Shown here: positions 9,458 to 18,311 of the stretch, piece by piece
How positions within the stretch are numbered: position 1 is the stretch's first letter
Layout: every line of letters starts with the position of its first letter
NCBI RefSeq assembly: GCF_029626025.1
Contig: NZ_JARUBF010000001.1
Coordinates: forward strand, 3,720,001-3,784,000
DNA from: Solwaraspora sp. WMMD406
GTDB lineage: Bacteria; Actinomycetota; Actinomycetes; Mycobacteriales; Micromonosporaceae
Reading direction: 5' to 3'
Length of the DNA stretch: 64,000 nucleotides
The notes under the pieces: generated by a model
What the model saw: only the letters and a program-made list of their open reading frames with translations
Told to the model about the DNA's origin: nothing
Databases searched by the model: none
Made by a program: the position numbers and the translations under genes

Positions 9458-12241
9458 TCAGCCACCGGAGACGAACCGTTCGCGGGTGAGAAACGCCAGC
9501 TGGGCGCGCTTGTCGGCCAGGTCGAGCTGGGCGTCGAAGACGAACCCGAGCCGCTGCCACCGGCGCAGCGCGCGGTCGTTGCGCACGTCGGGCTCGACCA
9601 CGATCCGGGTACGGGTGGGATCGGCGAACAGGTAGCGGTTCAACGCCCCGGCCAGCGTACCGGTGAACCCGGCGATCGGCGGCTCGGCGGCGGCCAGGAA
9701 CAGGTGGATTCCGATGTCGCCCGGCGCGACCGGATAGTGCTCGCCGAGTGGATCCTCGGCCGGCTCGTAGGTCTGGAAGATGCCGACCGGCACCTCGTCG
9801 ATCCGCATCAGATAGGCGTGGTGGGTTTCCAGGCCGTCGATGAACTCGTAGACCTCGCCGACCTCGGCGCGGGAGTACGTCGTCATGCCCCAGAACCGGG
9901 CGCGGGGCTCGGTGACCCACCGGTGCACCAGGTCCAGGTGTGCACGGGGGTCGAGCACGACCAGATCGAACCGCCCGATCCCGGCCAGGGTCTCCGCGTA
10001 CACGGTGGCGAGCATCGTGGCGTCGGCCGGGTCGGCTGGGTCGGCCGGTGTCCACCGTACCGGGGCCACCGGGATCAGCCCGCCGGCCGCCCACAGCGGC
10101 AGCTGGTCGGCGAAGTGCCGGTCGTCGGGCCGCCCCGAGGCGCCGAACGGGACGATCCACCGGCTGGCCGCCCGGTCGCCGAGGTCCCACACGTAGCGGG
10201 CGACCGGACCCCGCCAGCAGACGTCGGAGACACCCGGGACGCTCGACGTGGCCAGCACGCAGTTGCTGTCACCGCCGAGCGGCACCGGCGTCGGCAGCGC
10301 ACCGGCCGCCGGATCGTCGGCCGCGTCGGCGGAGTCGGGGAACACCCGGATCGGGTGCAGGACGTGCCGCCGCCCCCACGGCTCGGCCGCTGCGCCAGGT
10401 ACGGAACCCGACTCCCGCTCGGCCGCCGTGCTCGCGGCCACCTCGGCGAGGGCGGCCACCGCGACCGGCTCCACCCGCCCACCGAGTCGGTGCAGTCCGT
10501 CCACCACCTGATCGAGCGCCAGCCCGATGCGCGCCGTCGGATCGGTCCACGGCGCGAACAGCTCGTCGAAACCGGTCGGGGTCCGCAGCGGACGCAGGCA
10601 CTGCTCGTCGGCCAGCCGCCGGACCAGGGCACCTCGCCACGCGGCGTACGCTCCGGCGTCGGTGCTGTCGGCGGCCATCCGCCCGTCCCAGTCGCGCAGC
10701 TGGTCGCGTAGGTGACGGACGGCCGCGGGGTGGTCGGTGAGGTCGAGTCGGTCCAGCAGTCGTCGCGTGACGGTGCGCGCCGTGTGGTCGTCGACGTGTA
10801 CCTGGGCCGGGTCGACACCGGCGGTGACCAGCTCACGGATCCGGCGGGCCCGATGCGGTGGGGCGAAGTCGACCCCGAGCGCCTCGGTGTCGTCGCGTCG
10901 CCGGTCGTTGGCGTTGACCGCCAGGTCGGACACGGTGTCGACGGGTGTCGCGGCGTAGCCGGGCCGCCAGGCGTACCGGGGATCCCAAGCTGGCACCGGG
11001 ATCCGTCGGCATGTCTCGTCGCGGACCGGGACGCGGCCGGCGACGAGCCGGCGGACCGCGCCGGACCGGTCGGCGACCAGCACACTGTTGACCGGTTCCA
11101 CCCAGTGCCGCAGCGCGGCCACCACGTCGTCGACGGCGCGGGCCCGTAGCAGCGGCAGCAGCGCGTCGAAGCCCAACGCCGCGTCCACCCGGCTGGGGGT
11201 GCGGAGACTGATCCCCGCGTCGCCGCCCGGGTCGAGGTCGATGACCGGGCCGCGTGCGGTCTCGATGACGTCGATCTCGACGTCGGACCCGCCACGTACC
11301 GCGATCCGCTCCACGTGGCGGGGCACGGCGGCCCAGCCGGTCGCGTCCCGGGCCAGCAGTTGCCCGTCGACCCGGCGGAACTGTTCCCGGTACAGGTCCT
11401 GGTAGTCGGCCATCGCGTTGGTGATCGCCCAGGCGACGTCGCCGGCGTGCCCGAAGTGCGGCAGCCCGGGTACGCCCGGGAAGGCCAACCCGATCACGTC
11501 GAACTCGGGGCAGCTGAGCTGTACCTGCTGGTAGACGTTGGGCAGTTCGATGATCCGGTGCGGGTCGCCGGCGATCACCGGTGCTCCGCCGTCGGCCCGG
11601 TCTCCGGTGACCACCCAGGCGTTGCTGCCCGATCCGGCCGGCCCTTCCATGGTGAACAGGTCTATGGCGTCCGGCCCGAGGGTGGCGCTGACGTGTGCCC
11701 GCCACAGCTTGTTGCCGAAGGTGCCGAACAGCATGTGCTGGACCAGGAAGATCCCGAGTGGCGTCCAGGGCTGCCACGGCTGCGGCCGGGTGCCGGACGC
11801 GGCGAACTCCGGCGAGGCCGCGGCCGCCGCCGGCAGGGCGTCGTTGACGCCGTCGACGTAGGCGCCGACCCAGCGGCGGGTGGCGGGTTCGAGGCGGTGG
11901 AAGCACCGCCGGGCGGTGTCGTCGAGACGCACCCGGCGGGCGAACCGGTCCCAGCTGACCTCGGTCGGGCCGAGGCGGCTGGCGAGGGTGCCTTCGGAGC
12001 GCCAGTGTTCGACTTCGATCTGCCAGGCCCGGTCGGTGGCGGCGGTGTGCCCCTGCAGGTAGGCCAGGTCGTCGACGGTGCCGGCCCACAGGTGCGGTAC
12101 GCCGTACCTGTCGCGGTGCACCAGCCCGGTCGCCGCGCGGGACGTGTGATCGGTAGCCGTCCGCGACGCCTGATCAGGTCCCGGCGGGGACGTCTGATCG
12201 GTCCCCGGCGGAGTCGCCTGAGGGGACGTGTGTGTCGTCAC
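9458..12241 (-). CDS. Penicillin acylase fused to AlcB/IucB-type N-acyltransferase
   Basis: 927 aa from GTG 12241, which overlaps the desD stop (GTGA). Residues about 45-740 are an Ntn-hydrolase of the penicillin acylase family: RDRYGVPHLWA, the autocleavage nucleophile Ser206 in GSGSNAWVV, IAGDPHR and AINTNAM-like AWAITNAMADYQD. Residues about 745-927 are a GNAT domain of the hydroxylysine acetyltransferase type (RARFWGM, EHYPVAPGDIGIHLF, RIVVEPDVRN), close in pattern to desC upstream. No signal peptide is visible, unlike most acylases, so it should act in the cytoplasm. The first 45 residues are a degenerate Thr/Pro/Asp repeat. Predicted role: removing or exchanging acyl groups on hydroxamate siderophore units. 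After self-processing the acyltransferase would stay attached to the beta chain. Confidence 0.88.
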   Translation of the reverse strand: MTTHTSPQATPPGTDQTSPPGPDQASRTATDHTSRAATGLVHRDRYGVPHLWAGTVDDLAYLQGHTAATDRAWQIEVEHWRSEGTLASRLGPTEVSWDRFARRVRLDDTARRCFHRLEPATRRWVGAYVDGVNDALPAAAAASPEFAASGTRPQPWQPWTPLGIFLVQHMLFGTFGNKLWRAHVSATLGPDAIDLFTMEGPAGSGSNAWVVTGDRADGGAPVIAGDPHRIIELPNVYQQVQLSCPEFDVIGLAFPGVPGLPHFGHAGDVAWAITNAMADYQDLYREQFRRVDGQLLARDATGWAAVPRHVERIAVRGGSDVEIDVIETARGPVIDLDPGGDAGISLRTPSRVDAALGFDALLPLLRARAVDDVVAALRHWVEPVNSVLVADRSGAVRRLVAGRVPVRDETCRRIPVPAWDPRYAWRPGYAATPVDTVSDLAVNANDRRRDDTEALGVDFAPPHRARRIRELVTAGVDPAQVHVDDHTARTVTRRLLDRLDLTDHPAAVRHLRDQLRDWDGRMAADSTDAGAYAAWRGALVRRLADEQCLRPLRTPTGFDELFAPWTDPTARIGLALDQVVDGLHRLGGRVEPVAVAALAEVAASTAAERESGSVPGAAAEPWGRRHVLHPIRVFPDSADAADDPAAGALPTPVPLGGDSNCVLATSSVPGVSDVCWRGPVARYVWDLGDRAASRWIVPFGASGRPDDRHFADQLPLWAAGGLIPVAPVRWTPADPADPADATMLATVYAETLAGIGRFDLVVLDPRAHLDLVHRWVTEPRARFWGMTTYSRAEVGEVYEFIDGLETHHAYLMRIDEVPVGIFQTYEPAEDPLGEHYPVAPGDIGIHLFLAAAEPPIAGFTGTLAGALNRYLFADPTRTRIVVEPDVRNDRALRRWQRLGFVFDAQLDLADKRAQLAFLTRERFVSGG
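12130..12235. repeat. Degenerate repeat at the start of the acylase fusion
   Basis: Related units of about 30 bases containing TGATCGGT and CCCGGCGG recur, coding for a Thr/Asp/Pro-rich leader (TDQTSPPGPDQASRTATDHT). Probably a flexible linker. Confidence 0.6.
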
Positions 12242-14004
12242 GAGGTCGTCACCAGCGCGGGTGCGATCGGGTTGTCCTGGGTGCCCGCGTAGATCAGCGA
12301 CCCGGACTGGTCGGTGAGGTCGACCATCTGCAGTGTGTTGCGCAGCTGCAGCCGGTTGAGGCAGGAGTGCCGGAAGGTCGGCACGAACAGGTCGAGCCGG
12401 TCCCGCAGCTCCGGATGGTCGGCGCCGTGCTCGCGGACGCAGTCGGCGACCAGCCGCCAGAACGTCACCGCCGGCAGCACCTGGTCGGAGTCGAGGATGG
12501 CGGCGAGGAAGCGCAGGAAGCCGTCGAACACGTCGGTGAAGATGGCCAGGACCCGGAAGTCGTCGTCCACCGGCATCCGGATCCGTTCGACGGCGTCCGG
12601 CAGTGCCCGGTCGTGCATGGCGACGACCTCTTCGCCGATGTCCTTCATGAACACCCGGACTGGTACGTGGCCGTCCAGCACCAGGATCAGGTTCTCCCCG
12701 TGCGGCATGAACGCCAGGTCGTAGCGGAGCAGGCAGTGCAGCAGCGGACGCAGGTACGCCCGCAGGTACGTGGTCACCCACTGCTCGGCCGGCAGGCCCG
12801 ACGCGGCGATCATCGCGGTGACCAGGTGGTCGCCGGCGCGGTCGCGGTGCAGCAGGCTGGCCATGGTGGCCAGCCGCTGACCGGGGCCGATGCGGGGCAC
12901 CGGGCTTTCCCGCCACAGCGCGGCGAGCATCCGCTGGTACGCCGAGACCGGCCCGCCGCTGCGGTGGTACGCGTCGCCGGTGTAGCCGACCGAGGCGAGT
13001 TCCCGCAGCACCTCGAACCCGCAGTCGCGCAGCGTGTCGTCTCCGGTGACCAGGTCGGCGACCCAGTCGTTGATGGGGGGAGTGGCCCGCATGTACGCCG
13101 GGGAGAGCCCGCGCATGAAGCCCATGTTCTGGATGGACAGCGCGGTCTTGACATAGTGCCGGTGCGGGTGGTCCAGGTTGAAGAAGGTCCGGATCGACTG
13201 CTGGGCGCGGTAGCGGTCGGGTCCGGTGCCGACCGGGACGATGGCGCGGGCGGCCACGTCGGCGGCGAAGGTGACGCCGACCTTGTGTTCCCACTGCCAG
13301 GGATGCACCGGCAGATACCGGTAGCCGGCGGGGTCGAGGCCGAGGTCGCGGAGCCGGTCGGCGAACCGCCGCAGCGTCTCGGGGCCGAGTTCGGCGGCGT
13401 AGTGGGCCTGTTCGTCGACGCCCCGGCCGGCGGTGAAGGTGCTCAGGTCGGTGCGGACCGCCAGCCACACCAGGTGCACCGGGGCGCCGGCCTCCGGGGC
13501 GTACGCGGCGTGGTCGGCCAGCCCGAAGCCGATCCGACCGTTGTTGGCCACGAACAGCGGGTGGCCCTCGGTCATCGCCGACTCGATGGTCTGGAAGTCG
13601 GCGTCGACCAGCTCGGCGGCGGTGTGCCGCTGGTGGTGGTGCTTCCAGGCGGATCCGGCGAGGGTGGCGCTGATCTCCTCCAGGTAGGTGCCGAGCAGCT
13701 TCGGCGGGATGCCCAGTACGTCCCGTAGTTCGATCACCAGGTCGAGGGCGTCGAGTGGCGCCGGTTCCCCGTCGACGTCGCGTACCAGCGTGGCGGCGTC
13801 GATCATCCAGTGCTCCAGGGCGTACCGGCGGGCCTGGAACCGGTAGCTGACCCGGTCGCTGGTCGCCAGCTGCCAGCCGGTGCCGTCCGGTGCCGGTGTC
13901 GGCGTGATCAGCCGTTCGTGGCTGAACTCGGCGATCGCCTTGGCGACCAGGCGACGGTGGGCGGCGGCCATCGCCGTCGGGTTGAGGTACGCCGGTGGGT
14001 TCAA
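12238..14004 (-). CDS. desD: NRPS-independent siderophore synthetase
   Basis: 588 aa. IucA/IucC-family ligase that adenylates a carboxylate of N-hydroxy-N-succinyl-cadaverine and condenses units into desferrioxamine chains and rings. Visible family motifs are EGHPLFVANNGRIGFG, YLPVHPWQWEHKV, the ATP-site region SIQNMGFMRGLSP and FMPHGENLILVLDG. Length is normal for the family. The start overlaps the stop of the preceding desC-like gene by four bases and its stop overlaps the acylase-fusion start, so all are translationally coupled. Expression should follow the iron box ahead of desA. Confidence 0.95.
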   Translation of the reverse strand: MNPPAYLNPTAMAAAHRRLVAKAIAEFSHERLITPTPAPDGTGWQLATSDRVSYRFQARRYALEHWMIDAATLVRDVDGEPAPLDALDLVIELRDVLGIPPKLLGTYLEEISATLAGSAWKHHHQRHTAAELVDADFQTIESAMTEGHPLFVANNGRIGFGLADHAAYAPEAGAPVHLVWLAVRTDLSTFTAGRGVDEQAHYAAELGPETLRRFADRLRDLGLDPAGYRYLPVHPWQWEHKVGVTFAADVAARAIVPVGTGPDRYRAQQSIRTFFNLDHPHRHYVKTALSIQNMGFMRGLSPAYMRATPPINDWVADLVTGDDTLRDCGFEVLRELASVGYTGDAYHRSGGPVSAYQRMLAALWRESPVPRIGPGQRLATMASLLHRDRAGDHLVTAMIAASGLPAEQWVTTYLRAYLRPLLHCLLRYDLAFMPHGENLILVLDGHVPVRVFMKDIGEEVVAMHDRALPDAVERIRMPVDDDFRVLAIFTDVFDGFLRFLAAILDSDQVLPAVTFWRLVADCVREHGADHPELRDRLDLFVPTFRHSCLNRLQLRNTLQMVDLTDQSGSLIYAGTQDNPIAPALVTTS

Positions 14005-14579
14005 CGGGGCTCCTTGCCGAGCGGGCTGGCGGCGAACTCGGCCCGGGTGCAGAAGCTGAGCCGGGCGCGTTTGTCGGAGAGCTGGATCAGCCGGTCGACC
14101 ACGAAACCGGCTTCGGCGTTCTTGGCCGCGATGGCTTCGTTGCGTACGTCGGGTTCGACGACGACCCGCTGGTGGGCCGGTTCGGCGAAGATGAACGTCA
14201 TGACCGCGCGCATCACCGTCGAGGTCAACCGGTGCAGCGGGCGGTCCGGGGGCGCCACCAGGACGTGCATTCCGACGTCGCCGGGTGCCACCGGGTAGTG
14301 GGTGGCGAGTTCACTGTGCGCCGGGTCGTACGTTTCGGTGAGGAACAGCGGTACGTCGTCGAGCCGGCCGAGCCAGGCGTGGTGGTGCGGGTTGGCGACG
14401 ATCCGTTCGTACTCCCGTCGGACGGCGTCGAGGTCGGCGTCGGGCATGCCCCAGAAGATCGACCGGGGATGGGTGATCCAGGCGTGTAGCAGGGTCGCGT
14501 GGCGCTCGACGTCCAGTGGCTCGACGGTCACCGTACCCAGTGGGGTGGTCGACGCGAAGACGGTCGTGGGGGTGGTCAT
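14001..14579 (-). CDS. desC: N-hydroxycadaverine acyltransferase
   Basis: 192 aa. A single GNAT domain of the AlcB/IucB siderophore type: HPRSIFWGMPDADLDAVRR, HYPVAPGDVGMHVLVAPP and HQRVVVEPDVRNEAIAAKNAEAG, ending with DKRARLSFCTRAEF. It transfers an acyl group (acetyl or succinyl in known DesC enzymes) from CoA to hydroxylated cadaverine, the step between desB and desD. Overlaps both neighbours by four bases. The fusion protein at 9458-12241 carries a second, related domain, so the operon encodes two acyltransferases with possibly different acyl choice. Confidence 0.93.
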   Translation of the reverse strand: MTTPTTVFASTTPLGTVTVEPLDVERHATLLHAWITHPRSIFWGMPDADLDAVRREYERIVANPHHHAWLGRLDDVPLFLTETYDPAHSELATHYPVAPGDVGMHVLVAPPDRPLHRLTSTVMRAVMTFIFAEPAHQRVVVEPDVRNEAIAAKNAEAGFVVDRLIQLSDKRARLSFCTRAEFAASPLGKEPR

Positions 14580-16006
14580 CGGCTGAGCGCCTCCTGCCCG
14601 ACCCGGCTGGCGACGGCCTCCGCCACGGGGTCGTCGAGCTGGCCGGCCGCCGGGGCGTCGAGTTGGCCGGCCGCCGGGGCGTTGTGGGGGACCTGGTCGG
14701 CGGCGGGGTCGTCGCCGTCGTCGGGGAGTGCCCCGAAGTGCTGGAACGCGATCTGTCGCTCGACCGGGTAGACCTCGCGGCCGAGCATAGTCGCGATGAT
14801 GACCGAGTTGCGGTACGGGCCCATGCCGAGGTCGGGCGCGGTCAGGCTGTGGGTGTGCTCCTCGGCGTTCTGCACGAAGATCTCGCTGTCCGCGTGGTCG
14901 ATGGTGTAGCCGAGGGCGACGTCGTAGCGTCCCCGCGCGTCCCAGCGGATCCGGTCGCGGACCGGGTCGAGGAAGTTCGGGGCGGCCGGTCGGTAGCCGG
15001 TCGCCAGCACCAGCCCTTCGGTGGTGAGGCCGAAGTCGCGGCCCTGCTCCTGGTGGCGCAGCCGCAGCCGGTACCGGCCGGCGTCGGCGTCCCAGCTCGC
15101 CGAGGTCAGCGCGGTGTCGGTCAACAACGTCGTCGGCAACGGGCCGGCGACGTCCTTGCGGTAGAGAGTGTCGAAGATGGTGTCGACCAGGTCGCCGCTG
15201 ATTCCCTTGTAGAGGCTGCGCTGGTCGCGGTTGAGCCGGTCACGACGGTCGGCCGGCAGCGCCCGGAAGTAGCGGACGTATTCCGGTGAGGTCATCTCCA
15301 GGGTGAGTTTGGTGTACTCCATCGGGAAGAACCGGGGGGAGCGGGTGACCCAGTTGAGCTGGTAGCCGGTCTGGTCGATGTCCTCGAGCAGATCGAGGTA
15401 GATCTCGGCGGCACTCTGGCCGCTGCCAACGACGGTGATCGACCGCAGCTGGCGCAGCGCGTCCTTGTTGGGCAGATACTGGGCACTATGGATCGCGGGG
15501 CCGGGCAGGTCGCGGGCCGACTCCGGCAGGTGTGGCACGGTGCCGATACCCAGGACCAGCCGTCGGGCGTGCATCGTCTCGGTCGCGCCGGTCGCCGCCC
15601 GGCGAACCCGGACCCGGTAGTGGCCGGCGGTGGCGTCGTAGTCGACCCGTTCGACCCGGTGACCGAAGCGGACGGTCGGCAGCTGCGCTGCCGCCCACCG
15701 GCAGTACGCGTCGTACTCGGCCCGCAGCGGGTAGAAGTTCTCCCGGATGTAGAAGCGGTACAGCCGGCCGGTCTGTTTGAGGTAGTTGAGGAACGAGAAC
15801 GGCGACGTCGGATCGGCCATGGTCACCAGGTCGGCCAGGAACGGCACCTGGATGCTCACGCCGTCGATCATCAGCCCGGGGTGCCAGGCGAACTCGTCGC
15901 GCTGTTCCAGGAACACCCCGTCGAGTTCGGCGATCGGGGCGGTCAGGCAGGCCAGGCCGAGGTTGAACGGGCCGAGTCCGACGGCGACGAAGTCATACGT
16001 TCGCAT
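14576..16006 (-). CDS. desB: Cadaverine/lysine N-monooxygenase
   Basis: 476 aa. Flavin-dependent N-hydroxylase of the IucD/PvdA/DesB family: FAD motif GLGPFNLGLACL near the N-terminus, substrate segment EFAWHPGLMIDGVSIQVPFLADL, NADPH motif VVGSGQSAAEIYLDLL and the late ATGYRPAAPNFLDPV. It hydroxylates the free amine of cadaverine in desferrioxamine assembly. The last 45 residues form a low-complexity tail containing an exact peptide duplication (APAAGQLD twice), encoded by a 24-base tandem repeat. The start overlaps the end of desA by 14 bases. Confidence 0.95.
   Translation of the reverse strand: MRTYDFVAVGLGPFNLGLACLTAPIAELDGVFLEQRDEFAWHPGLMIDGVSIQVPFLADLVTMADPTSPFSFLNYLKQTGRLYRFYIRENFYPLRAEYDAYCRWAAAQLPTVRFGHRVERVDYDATAGHYRVRVRRAATGATETMHARRLVLGIGTVPHLPESARDLPGPAIHSAQYLPNKDALRQLRSITVVGSGQSAAEIYLDLLEDIDQTGYQLNWVTRSPRFFPMEYTKLTLEMTSPEYVRYFRALPADRRDRLNRDQRSLYKGISGDLVDTIFDTLYRKDVAGPLPTTLLTDTALTSASWDADAGRYRLRLRHQEQGRDFGLTTEGLVLATGYRPAAPNFLDPVRDRIRWDARGRYDVALGYTIDHADSEIFVQNAEEHTHSLTAPDLGMGPYRNSVIIATMLGREVYPVERQIAFQHFGALPDDGDDPAADQVPHNAPAAGQLDAPAAGQLDDPVAEAVASRVGQEALSR
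14633..14680. repeat. 24-base tandem duplication inside desB
   Basis: Two copies, 14633-14656 and 14657-14680, differ at one base and keep the frame, duplicating the peptide APAAGQLD near the DesB C-terminus. Confidence 0.85.
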
Positions 16007-17531
16007 TGGCGCGTACCTCCGGTACGACGGATGTCGGTGCGACCAACGCGGCCCGCTGCCATTCCTCGTCGAGCAGGTCCTGCCCGGTACGGCGGATCAG
16101 GCTGATGACCTGTCGTAGGTCTTCGCCGGTGGTGTTGGGGTTGAGCAGGGTGAACTTGAGCCAGTAGTGCCCGCCGATGGTGGTGCCGGCGATGATCGCC
16201 GCCCCTTCGGCGAACAGCCGGTCCCGCAGCTGGGGCATCAGCCGGTCGCAGTCGGCGACCGGCAGCCAGGCCGGTCGGTAGCGGAACAGTACGGTGCTCA
16301 GCGTCGGTGTGGTCGCGACTTCGAAGTCGAGGTCGTCGACGAGGCAGCCGTACGCCTCCCGGGCCAGGTCGACGACCCGGTCGAACATCTCGCCGAGCTG
16401 GTCGGCGCCGATGGTGCGCAGCGTCATCCACAGCTTCAACGCGTCGAACCGGCGGGTGGTCTGCAGGCTCTTGTCGACCTGGTTGGGCACGGTCGCCGTA
16501 CGCGGGTTGAGGTAGTCGGCGTGGACGGCGATCCGGCACATGACGGTCGCGTCCCGGACCACGATGGCGCTGGAGCTGACCGGCTGGAAGAAGCTCTTGT
16601 GGAAGTCGACGGTGACCGAGTCGGCGAGCTCGATGCCGTCGAGCAGGTGCCGTCGGCGTCGGGACACCAGCAGCCCGCAGCCGTACGCCGCGTCGACGTG
16701 CAGCCAGATGCCCTGCGTACGGCAGAGGTCGCCGATCGCGCCGAGCGGGTCGACGCAGCCCCGGTCGGTGGTGCCGGCGGTGGCGACGACCGCCATCGGC
16801 AGGCCACCTCCGGCGCGTACCTGGTCGATCGCGGCGGCCAGCGCGAGGGGGTTCATCCGTCCGGTGCCGTCGGTGGCGACCGGGACGACCGCGTCGGCGG
16901 CCAGTCCGAGCAGGCCGGCGGATTTGCCGACGCTGAAGTGGCTTTCGGCGGTGGCCAGGATGCGCAGCCGGGGTAGCAGGGTGCCCCGGTCGACCGGTTT
17001 GCTGGCGTCGACCTGCTGGCTGGCGTCGACCTGCTGGTCGGCCAGGCATTGTTCCCGGGCGAGGAGCAGGCCGTGTAGGTTGGACTGGGTGCCTCCGCTG
17101 GTGAAGACGCCGTCGGCGCCGGGTCCGAACCCGATGCGGCCGGCGGTCCAGTCGATCATCCGGCGTTCGATGAGGGTGCCGGCGCTGCTCTGGTCCCAGG
17201 TGTCGACCGAGGAGTTGACCGCGGCGAGCAGCAGTTCGGCGCTGAGCGCGGGCAGGGCCACCGGGCAGTTGAGGTGGGCCAGGTAGGTGGGTTCGTGGAA
17301 CCAGATCGCGTGGTCGAGGTAGAGGTTGGCGATCTCGTCGAGCGCGGCGCCGGTGACGCCGAGCGGGGCGTCGAGGTCGATGGTGTCGACCATCGCCTGC
17401 AGCTGGTGGACGCTCGCGCCGGAGTACGGTTGGCGGACCGCGCGTACGCGGTCGGCGAGGACAGCCACGGTCTGGTCGATGCTGGACACGTAGGCGTCCA
17501 CCGTGTGCCGGCCGAACAGATGTGGGTACAT
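15993..17531 (-). CDS. desA: Lysine decarboxylase, PLP-dependent
   Basis: 512 aa. Group II pyridoxal-phosphate decarboxylase: HMP-like substrate region GGTQSNLHGLLLARE, LHVDAAYGCGLLVS and the lysine-binding motif SVTVDFHKSFFQP. It converts lysine to cadaverine, the first step of desferrioxamine synthesis. I choose ATG 17531, which has GGAGGGG just upstream, over ATG 17555, which has no ribosome site and lies inside the iron operator. A loop carries the duplicated peptide QQVDAS from an 18-base repeat (17002-17037). First gene of the operon desA-desB-desC-desD-acylase fusion. Confidence 0.94.
   Translation of the reverse strand: MYPHLFGRHTVDAYVSSIDQTVAVLADRVRAVRQPYSGASVHQLQAMVDTIDLDAPLGVTGAALDEIANLYLDHAIWFHEPTYLAHLNCPVALPALSAELLLAAVNSSVDTWDQSSAGTLIERRMIDWTAGRIGFGPGADGVFTSGGTQSNLHGLLLAREQCLADQQVDASQQVDASKPVDRGTLLPRLRILATAESHFSVGKSAGLLGLAADAVVPVATDGTGRMNPLALAAAIDQVRAGGGLPMAVVATAGTTDRGCVDPLGAIGDLCRTQGIWLHVDAAYGCGLLVSRRRRHLLDGIELADSVTVDFHKSFFQPVSSSAIVVRDATVMCRIAVHADYLNPRTATVPNQVDKSLQTTRRFDALKLWMTLRTIGADQLGEMFDRVVDLAREAYGCLVDDLDFEVATTPTLSTVLFRYRPAWLPVADCDRLMPQLRDRLFAEGAAIIAGTTIGGHYWLKFTLLNPNTTGEDLRQVISLIRRTGQDLLDEEWQRAALVAPTSVVPEVRANANV
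17002..17037. repeat. 18-base tandem duplication inside desA
   Basis: CTGGCGTCGACCTGCTGG occurs twice head to tail and in frame, giving QQVDASQQVDAS in a surface loop of the decarboxylase. Confidence 0.85.
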
Positions 17532-17554
17532 GGACCCCTCCAAGACCGCCTCCA

Positions 17555-17573
17555 TAAGGGTAACCTAACCTAA
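17555..17573. promoter_or_regulatory. Iron box (IdeR/DmdR operator) between desA and the reductase gene
   Basis: Read on the minus strand the site is TTAGGTTAGGTTACCCTTA, matching 15 of 19 positions of the actinobacterial iron-box consensus TTAGGTTAGGCTCACCTAA. It lies 24 bases before the desA start and 28 before the divergent reductase start, so an iron-loaded repressor could silence both directions. Confidence 0.88.
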
Positions 17574-17600
17574 CTCAAGGCGAGGCTACTGGGAGGGCCG

Positions 17601-18311
17601 GTGAAACGGAACTGGGAAGGGCTGGTTCTCAAGGCGTTGGGGGGCCGGGACTTCCGTCTCACGGTCCTGCGCCATGAGGCGGTCAACGGGCACTACCAGC
17701 GCATACGCGTGAACGACGGGGGTTTGCTGGCCAGTTGTGAGCTGCATCCCACCATGTGGATTCGGCTCTGGTTCGACAACGACGGACGTCCCCACCAGCG
17801 GGCATATACGCTCGTCGACCCGGATCCGGTCGGCGGTGAGTTCAGCCTGGAGTTCGCCATTCACGACGGCTGCGCCGCCCGCTGGGTGCAGCAGGTCACG
17901 GTCGGTGACACCATCGAAGCCACCGTGCAGGGCAGCGCCTTCGCGTTGCCCGATCCGCCGCCGGCGCAGCTGTACGTCGTGGGCGACCCGGCGTCGCTGC
18001 CGGCGGTGAACAGCCTGCTGGACGCCGCCGAAAAGGTACCGGCCGCCCTGTGGCTGGAGTACCAGCACGACGGCGAGCGCGAGCTACCGCTGCGGACCCG
18101 CCCCGACGACCAGGTCACCTGGGTGCCCCGGCGCGACGGCGGTCAGCACCTGGTCGACACCGTACGCTCGGCGCTGCCGGCCGTGACCGACGCGCTCTAC
18201 TGGGTGGCCTGCGAGGCGCGCAGCACCCGGGCGATCACCCGGCACCTACGCCGTGACCTCGGCGTCGACAAGCGACGGGTGTCGGCGCTCGGCTACTGGA
18301 ACGCCGGATGA
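17601..18311 (+). CDS. Siderophore-interacting protein (ferric-siderophore reductase)
   Basis: 236 aa, GTG start behind GGGAGGG. An FAD/NAD(P)H-binding protein of the ViuB/SIP family: flavin motif RAYTLVDPD, then EFAIHDGCAARW, the reductase-like segment LYVVGDPASLPAVNSLLD and the closing tail RHLRRDLGVDKRRVSALGYW. It releases iron from imported ferric siderophores by reduction in the cytoplasm. Divergent from desA across a shared iron box and coupled to the following MFS gene by a four-base overlap, so uptake and release are co-controlled with synthesis. Confidence 0.93.
   Translation: MKRNWEGLVLKALGGRDFRLTVLRHEAVNGHYQRIRVNDGGLLASCELHPTMWIRLWFDNDGRPHQRAYTLVDPDPVGGEFSLEFAIHDGCAARWVQQVTVGDTIEATVQGSAFALPDPPPAQLYVVGDPASLPAVNSLLDAAEKVPAALWLEYQHDGERELPLRTRPDDQVTWVPRRDGGQHLVDTVRSALPAVTDALYWVACEARSTRAITRHLRRDLGVDKRRVSALGYWNAG

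Noticed and set aside
12242-13468. In-frame upstream extension of the acylase fusion
   Set aside because: It overlaps desD completely and its translation is Arg/Pro-rich nonsense; GTG 12241 with stop overlap is the natural start.
17532-17555. Upstream ATG for desA at 17555
   Set aside because: No ribosome site, and the codon lies within the iron box; ATG 17531 has GGAGGGG.
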